Source: Pipra filicauda (lineage: Eukaryota > Chordata > Aves > Passeriformes > Pipridae). From it: DNA of 64,000 nucleotides. A program made the translations under genes and the position numbers. Location of the stretch: positions 434,001 through 498,000 of the forward strand of contig NW_024104559.1 of the NCBI RefSeq assembly GCF_003945595.2, written 5' to 3'. This document shows, piece by piece, positions 35,771 through 46,908 of the stretch (position 1 is its first letter; every line of letters begins with the position of its first letter). The notes below the pieces were generated by a model. That model ran no database searches and was not told the origin of the DNA. It saw only the letters and a list, made by a program, of their open reading frames with translations.

Positions 35771-38700
35771 ATTTATTTTCTCACCATTTGTTGCCTCCAT
35801 GAAAACAGACATTTTTGCCCTCCCCCATCTCCACCTTATCTTCGATTGCCCTGTTCTTGACTTGTTTGCTCAGTGACTCCTCTCTGCAGGGCGGGTTACG
35901 GGTTCTGCTGTGGGGCCACTGGGGACACATCCAGCACACAGCTGTGGGTGGTGGAAGGGGGACCTCATAATAGCTTGATAACAGCTATTAAGTAAATACC
36001 ACATACTGGAACAAAATGCTTCACTTCAACCTCAAACAGGGTGGGGTTAACTACCAGAACTGAGTTGTTTACCTTGGGCTGAAACGCCTGAAAAGGGGGA
36101 CTTTGAAAATCTGCTCCCATGAATTACTGGTTTCCACACAGGCTTCTGTTATATGGTAGTGACAGCTTAAATAAGCAGAAATTTCTTGGAAAGATTTTCC
36201 CTTTGTCTCAGTTATGCCTTTCCTACAATCCCAGAGCATCATTCACACAATCAAAAATTGCCAGTGTGCAAGGTACTACAATTGGAATCAGAGCTGCCCC
36301 TTTATTTACTCTGATGTTGTGTTGATATTGAGTTGGTTTGAAATAAAAAAAAAAGGCCCATGTGATTCTTATTTGAGTTTATACTGAGAAACATCGTAAA
36401 ACAACAGAAAAATAGGGAGCCTACCTGGTGACAATCTTGGGTCTGACTGGGAGCAGATCAGGGTAAGTGGATCTGCTTTTGGTGTGCCTGTCCCTGGGAG
36501 TGAGCTGTGCTGAGCCTCCCTGGGTCTCTGAGATGAACCTGCTCTGGGGTTGTGTTTGTAGAGTGTATTCTGGGCACAGAGAAACTCTGCTGAGAGGCAA
36601 AACATATTAACCTGACTGCATGACATCTTAATGGGGTCTGGACACTTCTGTGAGCCCAGTGAACGTGTGTCTGTGCTTATGTACCTCTATAGGTCCGTCT
36701 GAAGCCTGTGTCCAGGGGCCAGGTGCAGGAGGAGGTCAGTAGTGAAAAAGAATGTCAGTGGCCTCTGCATAATTCAGACAACTGGCCTGTTCATGGATCA
36801 TTTACCAAATCAGGGTATTTCTTGTGAGTCTGCCAAAAAACCCTCAGAGGACAGTACCTAGTGGGGTAGGACATTCCCAACTGTGCTATAGGAATGCCAT
36901 TTTGGTAAATCAAAGGTTAGAGGATAACTGGTTTTTTTTCCCTTTTCCCCTGGGGGTCACTAGATCAAATGCCACCTCAGCAACTCCCTGATGCTCCTTC
37001 TTCTTCCTGCATCCCACCACAATGTCCCACAGCTACAGGGAGGGCTGGTCCCCACCCTGTCCCCCCACTGCACCTCACCACTGGAGCCCTGTGGGCTGAG
37101 GAGGTCTTTGGTTCACTCATTTCTGGGGGGATGCCACAAACTCTCCATGTCTTTGGTGGGAGCAGGTCTGGACCACACTTGGCCAAGCAGGTTCCCCCAA
37201 TCCCTGTGTCAAGTTCAAGTGAGTACTTTTCCTTCCAGACAGGATTAAGTGCCCACAGGCTGGAGTAGATGAGCCTTTCAGCCTCTGAGACCAAATCCAA
37301 CCTCAGGCAGGTGGAGGATTTTAGGTCCTCCCCTCTGCACAGGGGGTCTCTTGCTCAGAGCCTGGCTGCTCTGGCTCCTCCTTGTGATGCTGCCAAATTT
37401 GAGCTGGGCAGAATTCAGGTCTTCAAGGACTTCACAGAACTGGAATGACTTCCCCCTCTTCTCCTTCCTGGATTGACTGTGGTCCCACATGGGAGGAACA
37501 AGCCACCCTTGCAGAAGAGAGACCCTTTGTGCCTTTCCCAGGATGTGCAGAGCTGTTTGGAGGCTCATGGAGGGAAAACTGAGCTATTGCTGTGCAGGAG
37601 CTCAGGCTGGATCATGGAGTTCTGTCTGCTCTGAAGCTCAATGAATCTAGAAAACCATCTCCCCTTGTCATCCGTGCTAAGAGATTCACAGCACCTGCAC
37701 AAAAGTGCTTTTATGTCTGCTTCATGCATATTGAGAGTTGACATTAAAAGAGAGAGAAAGAAAGAACAATCCATTAGGCTCTGTGCACTAAATCCTAGAT
37801 TTCAAACTGACACATCTAAAAATACCTATGATATGAAAGCAGATACAGCATGATAATTATATACAGCAGGTCTATTGTACTATTGTGTTCTATATGGGAT
37901 TCCAGGAGCAAACCAGGCTGAATAAAATGAAGAACAGTGCTGTTGCACTGATTAATACCACTGACATCCCAAAATCTCCCAGGCCCTGGTCCTGGGCTCT
38001 GGAGTGCTGGGATTTGGCCCTGGGTAGCTCTTCCTTGCCCAGGTTTGATGTGTTTCTTTAAAGAGTCCTTTAGTGGCTGACCTGAAACCAGTTTCTTGTG
38101 TGAAGTGGTTAGCAACTGTGCCTTCCCACTTTCTGGAGACATTTCTCGTGTCCTTGGATGTGGTACAAAGCATGTGTCACAAACTCCTGACCTCGGGTTG
38201 CTATGGGGGGAGCCACCCTGGCTCTGAATCATTTCACTCTCTGAAATGATGAATTCTGTGTTTCTGGCAATTTCCTGTAGTTACAGACTCCAGTGAGAAT
38301 TAAGATTAAATTGCAGTCTAATTAGTTAATGATTTAATTTTATATAAATAAGTCCAGTAAATCATGTTCATTACTGTATAATAATATAATAATAGGTTTT
38401 CCTGTGTTTAAAATAATCTCCATAAGATGCACCATCCGTATCCCTGTGTACAAACCATCTCCCAGCTTTCCCACTGTGTCTCAGTGACAACATGGGACAG
38501 ATTTGTCTAAAAATCAAGTCTCTTGTTAGAAGTCTGCTGAAAAAATGGAATATCCTCTTCATCCAGGCAAAACAGCAAGGGGCTGGTTTGGAAACAGCCC
38601 TTGAAGGAGCAGGAAGGAAGAGGAACCCATGCTGCAAAGTCCCTGGTGTCACCCAAGTGTCCTTGATTTCTGTGTTGCGTTTCCAGCTTGTGATGGTTCT

Positions 38701-39229
38701 GAACTCCAAGTCCTGGGCAGGTGTGGTGGGTGAAGGTCCCAGTGGATTTGTGAGGGGTTTTTGGGAGCCTCTGGCCAGCACAGCAGTGGGGTTCACTCAT
38801 TTCTGCCATCCTCACCTCAACTTCCAAGCGACTGTGACGAGCTGCCTTCAGTTCTGGGCTTAGTAGGTGGAGAAGCAGGCTGGGATCCTCCAGATGAAAG
38901 ACTATAAAAAGGCAAGTTATTCCCTGTAATTTGAGAGTACTGCCAACCCCAAATGTTAAAAGATTCTGAGGTTCCCAAACCGCAGAACCAGCCAAACTGC
39001 CACAAGGTTTTCACTTCTAAGTGGAGTTCCTTCTTATTTTCCTCCTGGTTTTGAGCCTTGTTGGGTCCTGCTCTTATTTGCAGGGGAAAGTCTCGACGAA
39101 GCACAAAGTGCCTGGTTCTCAGAAGTGAAACCTGAGCGTCTCTCTCGATCACGTGTCTCTCTCCGAGATGGGGCTTCTGTAAAATGTCAAGGGGGGGGGA
39201 GCATCACAACAAGATCACCAGAGCAGGTG

Positions 39230-39560
39230 CCTTTTTGCTTCGAGTTCACGTCTCACGGCGCTCCTCACACCCCTGCCCCACCACCCGCTGCTCCCAGCGG
39301 GGAGCGCCGACCCCAAAGGCAGCTCTGTCCTTTCCCAGGGAGAGCCCGGGCAGCAGGTTCTGTGGGAGGAAATCACTCCTCCTGCCCTTTGAGAAAACCA
39401 CCTGTGTTTAAGTGGGTCAAAGCAGAGCTGTGAAGTTCTCACGTCCCCGCTGTGAGAGCAGGGAGGGCGCGGATCTCACCTCTGGTGCTGAGCCGTGCTG
39501 GCAGCAGCGGTGGCCAGGGCAGGCTGTGTGGTTGATATTGGTGCTCACCGCTAAAATTGC
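39230..39560. promoter_or_regulatory. Mildly CpG-enriched GC-rich patch
   Basis: This patch contains more CpG dinucleotides (for example in 'CACGGCGCTCC', 'GCGGGGAGCGCCGACC' and 'GGGCGCGGATC') than the rest of the window. It is short and has no TATA box, no recognised first exon and no conserved coding sequence. It could be a small CpG island driving a non-coding transcript, or chance. Confidence 0.2.
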
Positions 39561-41029
39561 TAGAAAACCCCCAAGAAGAGCCCCAGAGGAAAGCAACTGC
39601 ATTTTAAAACTAGTTTTTATAACTAGGTGGGGGTTTTTTTGTCTAACCTCTCCCGTGTCCACCCCTCTCCTGGCAGTGACTGCCTTGTGTTTTAGGGGTA
39701 CTAAAAGCAAACACCACCCAAACACTGCATTTCAAGCCTGGGGTTTGAACCTGTGGCTCTTCCTGTGCTCAACCCACAGCTCATGCTCTCAGCTGAGCTT
39801 CTGGAGGCACCACAGCAGGTTTGTGCTGCTGCAGACCCACCAGCTGAGGAACACAAGTGTTACAGTGCCCTGCCAGGGAACCAAGCCCTTTTCTCAGAAA
39901 GCGTGGAAAACAGGTCCCAGGTCTCCCAAATCCTTGGCTTGTGCTGCTCTGGAAGTAAGTCCTGCATGTTACTTCCAGGATGTTGAATACCTGGTGCGGG
40001 CATGAGTTGGAAATGAAACCTCCAGGGACTGAGAAGGGCAATTCCACACTCACAATGAGGAAAGGGTTGGAATGGGATCCCCCAAGGTGCTGTGAAGAAG
40101 CTGCACCTCTGTGCCTCAGTTTCCCTATCCGTAAGATGGGCACGTGGGTGCTGTTTGTGGAGGCAGAGGGCTTTGACATGCATTCCTGTGAAATGCTGGA
40201 TGAAAGGCAGCAGCAGCAAAACAGAGAGGGACAGAGCAAGCCCAGAGTTGCTCAATAACACCCCTGGCAGTGCCAGGATCTGCAAACAGTTCTCCAGTGT
40301 GGGCAAGGATGGCCCTGGGGATGGGATGCTTTGGCCTTTGGGTCTGCTTTGCTCTTTCAGCTCTTTCTGTCAGGCTGCTTCAGCATCTGCCTGGAGCAAT
40401 GAGGTTCTTTTCCCCAGAGGAGACACCTTCACTTAGCACTGAGCAAGACCCAGGCCTCAAAGGAGGAGTCAGAGAGCAAAAGGCTACAAGGCAGGTGAAG
40501 GCGAAACACAATTTCAGTGACTGTGTAACCCTGGCTGTCTCCATATGTGCTTCTTCTTGCTAGTCCTCCCAGCTTTCAAGGATCTGTCACAACAGTTCTC
40601 CTCTGAAATACCTGTCCTGGCAGAAACCTTACTTTAGATGCCATTATTTGTACAATTTCCTAAGAATATACACTGCTTTATATATATACATCCTACTTGT
40701 TTGAGGTCACCCACCCTGCAGAAGTTGTGTGTCTCCCCATCAGTACCAGGTCCATGTGTAACACAGAGATAAATTCTCAGAAACAGGAGCTCTGAAATCA
40801 GTCCTACCAGGAAATTAGGACAAAGGGAGGTACTGCACTTTCCCTTGTTATTTTGCAGAGCAAGAAAAAAAGTTGCAAAACAGGAAGAGAAAGGGGGTTG
40901 TGTGAGTAGAAGAAAGACAAATAAAAAGTAAAAATAATAAACGCAAATCAAAAAGAAAATGGGGGTGGAGATAGACAACATATGGGCATGGAGAAGGGAA
41001 AAAGGAAGGGATGAAGGTGGGGGAAGCCA

Positions 41030-41300
41030 AAGCCACCTGTCCCTGTGGGCGGTGTCGGGGCTCCCTTACCCGATGGCTGCGCAGCAGCTGCTGCTGCTCC
41101 CTTATCCTGCCCTGCTCCGCCAAAAACCGCCCATGGGAGCTCTGCCAAGGGCACCTGCCTCATCCCCGGGGGGGGGGTTGTTTCTTCCTGTCTCCAGAGG
41201 ATCTTTGGGTGCACGGTCCCAGATACACATGGCTTGTAAACCACCTGTGAGCAGAGGCGTTGGGCGCTGTCCTCGCCTGCTCCGGCTTGGCTGAAGGGGG
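41030..41300. promoter_or_regulatory. Mildly CpG-enriched GC-rich patch
   Basis: CpG-containing words are clustered ('GTGGGCGGTGTCGGGG', 'CCCGATGGCTGCGCAGC', 'GAGGCGTTGGGCGCTG'), and a G9 run lies at 41169-41177. No recognised exon or promoter motif accompanies it. Low-confidence candidate for a small CpG island. Confidence 0.2.
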
Positions 41301-41884
41301 GAGGGAGGGGAATTCGGCAGAGAAATGAAATAAAAATGTCCTGTGGGTAAACTTTTTTATAGGATTAGCTGTTCCTCTGCATTATCACATGGGGATAGAT
41401 GTGTCAGGCGACCACAGATTATGTCACTGTTAAGGTCACCTGCAGGAGCCACTCCGGATTCTCTCCAATAGCACAAAACCCGGGGCTGTTCAGGCAACAT
41501 AAAGTCAGACAGGCTGTGACAAATTTCTAAGCTACTTCCCCACTGCTTATCCCACCTCAGCCATGAATCCCTGCCCTCGGTGTGCTGAGCACATGGAGCA
41601 AGGACTGGCAGTGTAGGCACGGGCCAACGTACGGGAAAATCAGGCGTCTCCAGTGTTTGCCGACAGGAACTGAAATGATATTTGTTTTCTGATAAAAGGC
41701 CGGTACTTTGCTCTTTCGCAAGATACTTTTAAAAGCAGTTACTCAGGGGAGTAGTTTAACTCCTTCCAATAAACTCAGTCCCTGCCTCTGCCAACACACA
41801 CTTAGGAGCTGATGTAAAACCTCGGGAAGCTCCCGAATGCTCAAAGATATCCAGATCACCTTGCTGAGGGTAAAAAGATCCATC

Positions 41885-42092
41885 CCAAATGAAAGGTATT
41901 ATTGCTGAGGCTTTTAGGAGTCTGGCCTGACTGTGTCTCACAAAGCATCTCATCCCTGAGAGAAGTGTCACTGGGTCTGGTGCCTCTGACATCTCCCCGG
42001 TGGGAGGGGGGGCCTGGAAGGACCATTTGGGATGGGAAGCCCAGCCCCATGTGGGAACTGATTCCCTGGGGATTTACATCCCAGGGGAGGAG
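41885..42092 (+). repeat. Direct repeat, copy 1 of a near-identical ~208-bp segment
   Basis: This segment runs from 'CCAAATGAAAGGTATTATTG' to 'CCCAGGGGAGGAG' and recurs at 44020-44239 in the same orientation, 2135 bp downstream. Outside a short C tract I see only one substitution, in 'CTCTGACATC' versus 'CTCTCACATC', plus a one-base difference in a following G run. It does not resemble CR1 or the SINE, and no TG...CA ends or target-site duplications are evident. Close to its right end lies a 7-bp inverted repeat, CCCTGGG-(9)-CCCAGGG. It could be a recent local duplication, two copies of an unrecognised element or an assembly artefact. Confidence 0.92.
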
Positions 42093-42784
42093 AGGAGGTG
42101 TCCCACATCTTACTCGAGGAGTGGTGGTGCCCACACTGTTTCCTTCAGAGGAGCCATTAACTAGTTAATCGGAGAAAGTCAAATAGGAAAAAATTATATT
42201 GGTGAGCACTCTCTGCCAAGAGACAGAAAAAAGATGGTGATTCATTTTGGGGGGTAACTGCAGTTCAAAGATCCTCAGAGAAGGTTAACTACTCATGACA
42301 ATATGCCCAGAAATAATTTATTTGGCAGTGGATGAGAAGAGAAAAAAATACAAAAGTTGAATAAACTATTTTTGGATAGTGCTGGTGAGCCAGGACCACG
42401 GAGCAGAACGTATTGATGGGTCCGTGCAGCCAAACCCGGGGTGGGTGGTGGATCCCACATGCACCTGCACCCACAGCACCCTGCAGGGACAGGCAGGAGC
42501 TGGTCCTGCTCGGATCCTCGTCCCCATCCCTGGCATGGAGCGCCCAGCCCTGTCCCACTCCCATTCTCCAGCCCCCCCTGAGTTTTTCCATGCTCGTGGT
42601 GGGCACGGGGCCAGTTTGCTGGAGGAGCCTTGCAGAAAGAAACCCTTGGACGAGGGGTAAAATTACTTGGGAAGTGAAAGCTTGTCATGCCAGGCAGCGG
42701 CTGAGCCAGAGCAAGAAACCCCTGATTAGTATTCCTAGAGCTCTGCACTTTTTCAGGAGAGGAGCACCTAGATTTAGCAGGCAG

Positions 42785-43060
42785 AGTAAATATCATGCCT
42801 TAATATTGTGTGTTAATAGACTCACTTTTGCAGCTACTGATGACTGTAGTTTTGGAAAATTTATTGTTGCTATAAAACGAGCCTCTCTCTCTCTCTCTCT
42901 TCCCTCTCCCTCTCTCTTCTGCTAATTGACAAAGAGGCCCAGTAATTAAAGGACAATAAAAGTTTTCCAGTAATTAGTTTCTGTTGTTTGGTTACAGGCC
43001 ATCAATTGTTCTTTAATAATACCAATCGTTAGCATGCAGTAGTCAGTGGGCTCTCAAAGG
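42785..43060. promoter_or_regulatory. Candidate conserved enhancer-like block
   Basis: The block carries a dense run of words that fit homeodomain (TAATTG, TAATTAAAGG, TAATTAG, TTAATAATACC) and SOX-type sites (GACAATAAAAG, TCAATTGTTC) around a CT repeat. The composition contrasts with the GC-richer sequence on both sides. This is inference from motif density. Such words are common in AT-rich DNA, and no conservation data were available. Confidence 0.25.
42883..42919. repeat. (CT)n microsatellite, interrupted
   Basis: A pure CT run of about nine units is followed by 'TCCCTCTCCCTCTCTC'. Pyrimidine-only sequence. Confidence 0.95.
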
Positions 43061-43445
43061 CTTCTGGGGCACAACCACTTACCAACACTACACATTCCAT
43101 TCCCATGAGGGCATCCTGCATCCAGCGGGAGATTAACCCTCTCCTAGGATGAAGCACTCCTACCCTGCCGTCCTGTTTTGGGGTAAACAGCTCACATAAC
43201 TAATGACCAGGAGATGGCAATTAGGGTAAGGTAATTATCTGTACCTGAGGAGGAGCAGGGGGGTGAGGAGCTCGCTTGGATCTAGTGCAGGGCACTGGCA
43301 GCCTGGGATAACACACACACCTCTGGTGGGAGGCTGCCCTGCAGCATGTCCCACCCTGCTAAAATTTGTTGCAAAAGTCTCTTCCAAGGTCTAATTCTGC
43401 AGAGGGGCATTCCCAGTGATTTCAACAGGATTAAAGGATAAAATA

Positions 43446-43758
43446 CTGAAAGGGGGTCTATAATAAAGATGGGGACAAACTTTTTGGCAGGGCCTGCTGA
43501 GATAGGACAAGGGGTGATGGTTTTAAACTAAAAGAGGGTTGATTTAGGTTAGATATAAGAAGTTTTCTTACAGTGAGGGTGGTGAAACACTAGTATAGGT
43601 TGCTCAAAGAGGTGACGGCTGCCCCATCCCTGGAAGTGTTCAAGGCCAGGTTGGACAAGGCTTGGAGCAAAACCTGGTCCAGTGGAAGGTGTCCCTGCCC
43701 ATGGCAGGGGGTGGGACTAGATGGCTTTTAAAGGTCCCTTCCAACCATCCTATGATTA
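43446..43758 (+). repeat. CR1 LINE 3' end, 5'-truncated
   Basis: The plus-strand copy reaches slightly further into the element than most: 'CTGAAAGGGGGTCTATAATA' corresponds to the block before 'GGGGACAAACTTTTTGGCAG'. It continues with 'ATAGGACAAGGGGTGATGG', 'TTTAAACTAAAAGAGGG', 'CTGCCCCATCCCTGGAAG', 'TGGAAGGTGTCCCTGCCC' and 'AAGGTCCCTTCCAACC', ending in a short octamer remnant. It lies between the two direct repeats, 262 bp before copy 2. Confidence 0.93.
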
Positions 43759-44019
43759 ATGAACATTCAGACAATAAGCATATGCCAGTTGATTACCAAC
43801 TTCACCCCAATGCTGTATTTTATGCTTCAGGCTCAGCTTGTTTGTGAGATTTGGTACCCACCTAGGGCTGGCATTCCCGGTTGGCCTCTTTTCCTTTGCT
43901 GGACCCAGCTGAAGCTGCAAAGGGAACAGATTCTGGAGAGCTTGTCTGCAGGAGAGATCTCAGCACTGCAAAGATGATCCTACATAAAACTTTAACCACA
44001 AGATCCCAGTTTAAAATAG
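43759..44019. other. Unique sequence before direct-repeat copy 2
   Basis: Nothing recognisable. The last 30 bases share the word AAGATCC with the left flank of copy 1, which may be chance or a trace of a slightly longer duplicated block. Confidence 0.4.
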
Positions 44020-44239
44020 CCAAATGAAAGGTATTATTGCTGAGGCTTTTAGGAGTCTGGCCTGACTGTGTCTCACAAAGCATCTCATCCCTGAGAGAAG
44101 TGTCACTGGGTCTGGTGCCTCTCACATCCCCCCCCCCCGCCCCCCCGGTGGGAGGGGGGCCTGGAAGGACCATTTGGGATGGGAAGCCCAGCCCCATGTG
44201 GGAACTGATTCCCTGGGGATTTACATCCCAGGGGAGGAG
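44020..44239 (+). repeat. Direct repeat, copy 2 of the ~208-bp segment, with expanded C tract
   Basis: It matches 41885-42092 from end to end. Where copy 1 has ATCTCCCCGG, this copy has a C-only tract broken by one G (44128-44146, about 11 C, G, 7 C), which accounts for nearly all of the 12-bp length difference. The rest is almost identical. Flanking sequences on both sides differ from those of copy 1. Confidence 0.92.
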
Positions 44240-46730
44240 CACCAGTATTCCCTAATGGTGGAAGATCCCACACCCCAGGGATGTTGTCCCTTACAGCTTC
44301 TCCGCTGGTGCTGCCTGGGCAGTCAGCCTGGACTGGGCTCCCGACCCAGCCAGGCTTCCAACCACCCACTTCTCAATGTCAGGAAAGGTGGATTTGAGGG
44401 AATTTTCTAACAGGCAAAGAAGAAATTCAATCCTTCCCCTCCACGAGGTTTTTCACAGGCACCTTATTTATACATCTGAGTCAGAATAAGTTTGGAGGTT
44501 CTCCCTCAAACGAAATCCTGTGTTGGTTCTGTGACTGCTGGTTTCTACATCACAGGAGTCCCTCAGAAGCTGTGGCTCCTGGGGGTGGGCACTGCCCAGA
44601 AGTGGCAGCCACCAATAAAAAAATAATGAAATAAAATTGAATCTCAGCATTGCAGAGAAAAGATTAAAAATATGGCCTTAAAATTAAAACCCCTTCCTTA
44701 TCCTTCTTTACATGGAGATGTAGACAAATACTCATGGATTGTTTCTGTAAGGCAAAATCCCAGTTTGGGGAGATACAACTCACAATTTTTGAATCCTCGG
44801 GGTTGCAATGGAGGGGAATTTTGCAGCACCTCTCCCCAAGCTGCAGCCTTTCACTAACATTCACAGCATGACTGGATTTAATATTTCCTTTTCATGTTTC
44901 ATTTTCCCCCCCAGCCTCCTGCAGCAGGTCAGACGGGAAGTAGGAGCAGTTGTTTAAGGGCACACTCCTCAAACACACCTCTCTGATGGAGCTTTTATGG
45001 CAAACTTCTCTCAGGGCTGGGCTTGAGAGAGAGAGAGAGACTGTCCCCAGGGAGCAAAGAGTTCCCTGCTCCCAAGCTGGAATCTTCCCTGGCCTGGAGA
45101 AGCTCCTCTCCTGAGGGCAGCTGCCTGCCCTGCCCCTCCCCATCTCTGCTTTCCATCAGAAATCCCTCACGTGCTGCTGAACAGCCTGGTAGCCTCCCAT
45201 GAAAAACCTTGATTTTGCCTAATCAGAATTTTCTGACATTTCCTGGAAGATTCCCAAAGAGCACTCAGATGCTTCAGTAGCCTGGATTCTGGATATGATT
45301 TCTGTCCATAAATAGCCAGGCTGAAGCTCAGTTAAATAATCATGACATCCAACCGTGTGGCCCCTGCCAGAGCTTGGCATGGGCTTGTCGCCCTGGGAGG
45401 GGTTCAGGGTGGTTGTGCTGGGGTGTCAACAGCCTTCCCTGGGTCTCTCTGGCTCCTCTTCCTCGCTGTGTCCTTTGCACAGGCACAGCTCTTGCCCCGG
45501 GAGGTGCCATGGGAGCCCAGCCCAGATCTCCCACAGCACTCCAAGGCACATGTGCTCGGGTAGGAGAAGAGCTGTGGAGCTGCAGAGGGCTCTGGGGCAC
45601 CAAGGTCTCCAGGGAGGTGGATGAAATGTGGGCAAGTGCCATGAAAGGCTCCTAAGGCTGATTCATCACACCCCAGGGCAGGACCCTTGAGGGGTGCACA
45701 GGCCCTTGCCAAGGGCTTGGTCCATCAGGCTCTGCAGGCACCTTCTGACCTCTTTTCTAGAGAAGATGAACCCTCAGCACAGCCCATCTCCCATGCAGAT
45801 GCCAAAACCTTTTCCTTTAAGTCCTTGGCATTGGATTTGCCCACAATGAGCCCAGGTGAAGCTGCAGAAATACCTTCGGGGGGAAGAACCTTTTTCTAAT
45901 ATCCAACCTAAACCTGTGATATTTATCAATATGATAAAATTATAATTATCAAAGCTCTGTGGGGAAAGCTGGCAGTGCAGCCAAGGTGTGTGAGAAGCTG
46001 CTGGATCAGCTCTGAGGGGACAGGCAGGGCTGCAAAGGGTTTGGATTGAGGCTGACTCTCCCAGCTCTCCCCATTCCTTGTGATGAAGCTTATAATGAGC
46101 TTCCCAATGTCTGGCTTTGGCCCTGCTGCTGGAGTCCTATAAAAAGGTTGGACATGCCTGTGGACTGTGCAGATGGGATGCACAGCCAGGGGTGGAATGT
46201 TTTTGGCAAAACCTGAGGCTTCTCAGGCAATCCATTTCTGAGACATGGGTCTTAGGGAAAATAAGTGTAATTCAGAGTGTTTGAAGCATCTCCTAATGCT
46301 TTTGCATGTCATATCTCAAAAATGGCTTGGCCTAGAAACTTCAGATTTGTTTAATTCAAGAGCCCTTGACGTAATCTAGCACAGATGAGGGCTTCTGAGA
46401 GGCTGCACTGCTTATTTGGAGTTATTCTCTTCTGAATTACGAATATATTAGTGTTCCACCAGCAGCTGTGACAGTGAAAAGTTAAGACAGGCTTTCCAGA
46501 CATTGTCAAAGCATCCTTGGAGTCCTTTTCCAGGATCCCCGTGGCAGATCTGTTTTGCTCACAACCACTTTGCAGCAAGGGGTGCTAAGGTGCAGTGAAA
46601 CCAAAGCCAGCCCTGATTTCTGCATCTGCCAGATCTCCTCAAACCTGCCTTTTTCCTCTACTAACAGGACTTTCCTTTCTTCTGCCTTCAGTGCCCCACT
46701 GTGGTGTCACTGCTTCCTTGCCAGATGTAT
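44240..46730. other. Unique non-coding sequence, about 2.5 kb
   Basis: No gene or transposon is recognised. A (GA)n run of about eight units lies at 45025-45041. Overlapping GC-rich open frames near 45340-45710 on both strands match nothing. Confidence 0.5.
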
Positions 46731-46908
46731 TCACAGAATCATCCCAGAATGGTTTGGATTGGAAGGGACCTTAAAGATCAGCCAGTCCAACGCCCTGCCA
46801 TGGGCAGGGACACTTTCCATTATCCCAGGTTGCTCCAAGTCCTGTCCAACCTGGCCTTGGACACTTCCAGGGATGGGGCAGCTTCTCTGGGCAACCTGTG
46901 GCCCAGCT
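46731..46908 (-). repeat. CR1 LINE 3' end, short copy
   Basis: The plus strand reads 'TCACAGAATCATCCCAGAAT', 'GGTTTGGATTGGAAGGGACC', 'CCATGGGCAGGGACACTTTC', 'CAGGTTGCTCCAAGTCCTG' and 'CTTGGACACTTCCAGGGATG', then jumps from GGGGCAG straight to CTTCTCTGGGCAACC. The 'CCACAG' normally found at that point is missing, probably by slippage between AGC words. It ends soon afterwards. Confidence 0.93.

Larger units (their letters stand above)
35771..41884. other. Unique non-coding sequence, about 6.1 kb
   Basis: No gene or clear transposon is recognised. Two patches with more CpG than the surroundings are entered separately. Positions 38280-38400 are strongly AT-rich (ATAATA/TTAATTA words). Positions 41340-41760 have the mixed-motif texture of a conserved element, but this is only an impression. 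Confidence 0.45.
42093..43445. other. Unique sequence between the direct repeats
   Basis: No gene is recognised. It contains a CT-rich microsatellite (42883-42919) and the AT-rich candidate regulatory block at 42785-43060. Overlapping frames at 42290-42925 (up to 170 codons on both strands) are unremarkable. Confidence 0.45.

Noticed and set aside
41885..44239. The duplicated segments as LTRs of an endogenous retrovirus
   Set aside because: There are no TG...CA ends, no primer-binding site or polypurine tract at the inner edges, and no gag, pol or env-like frames between them. The interval holds unique sequence and a CR1 tail instead.
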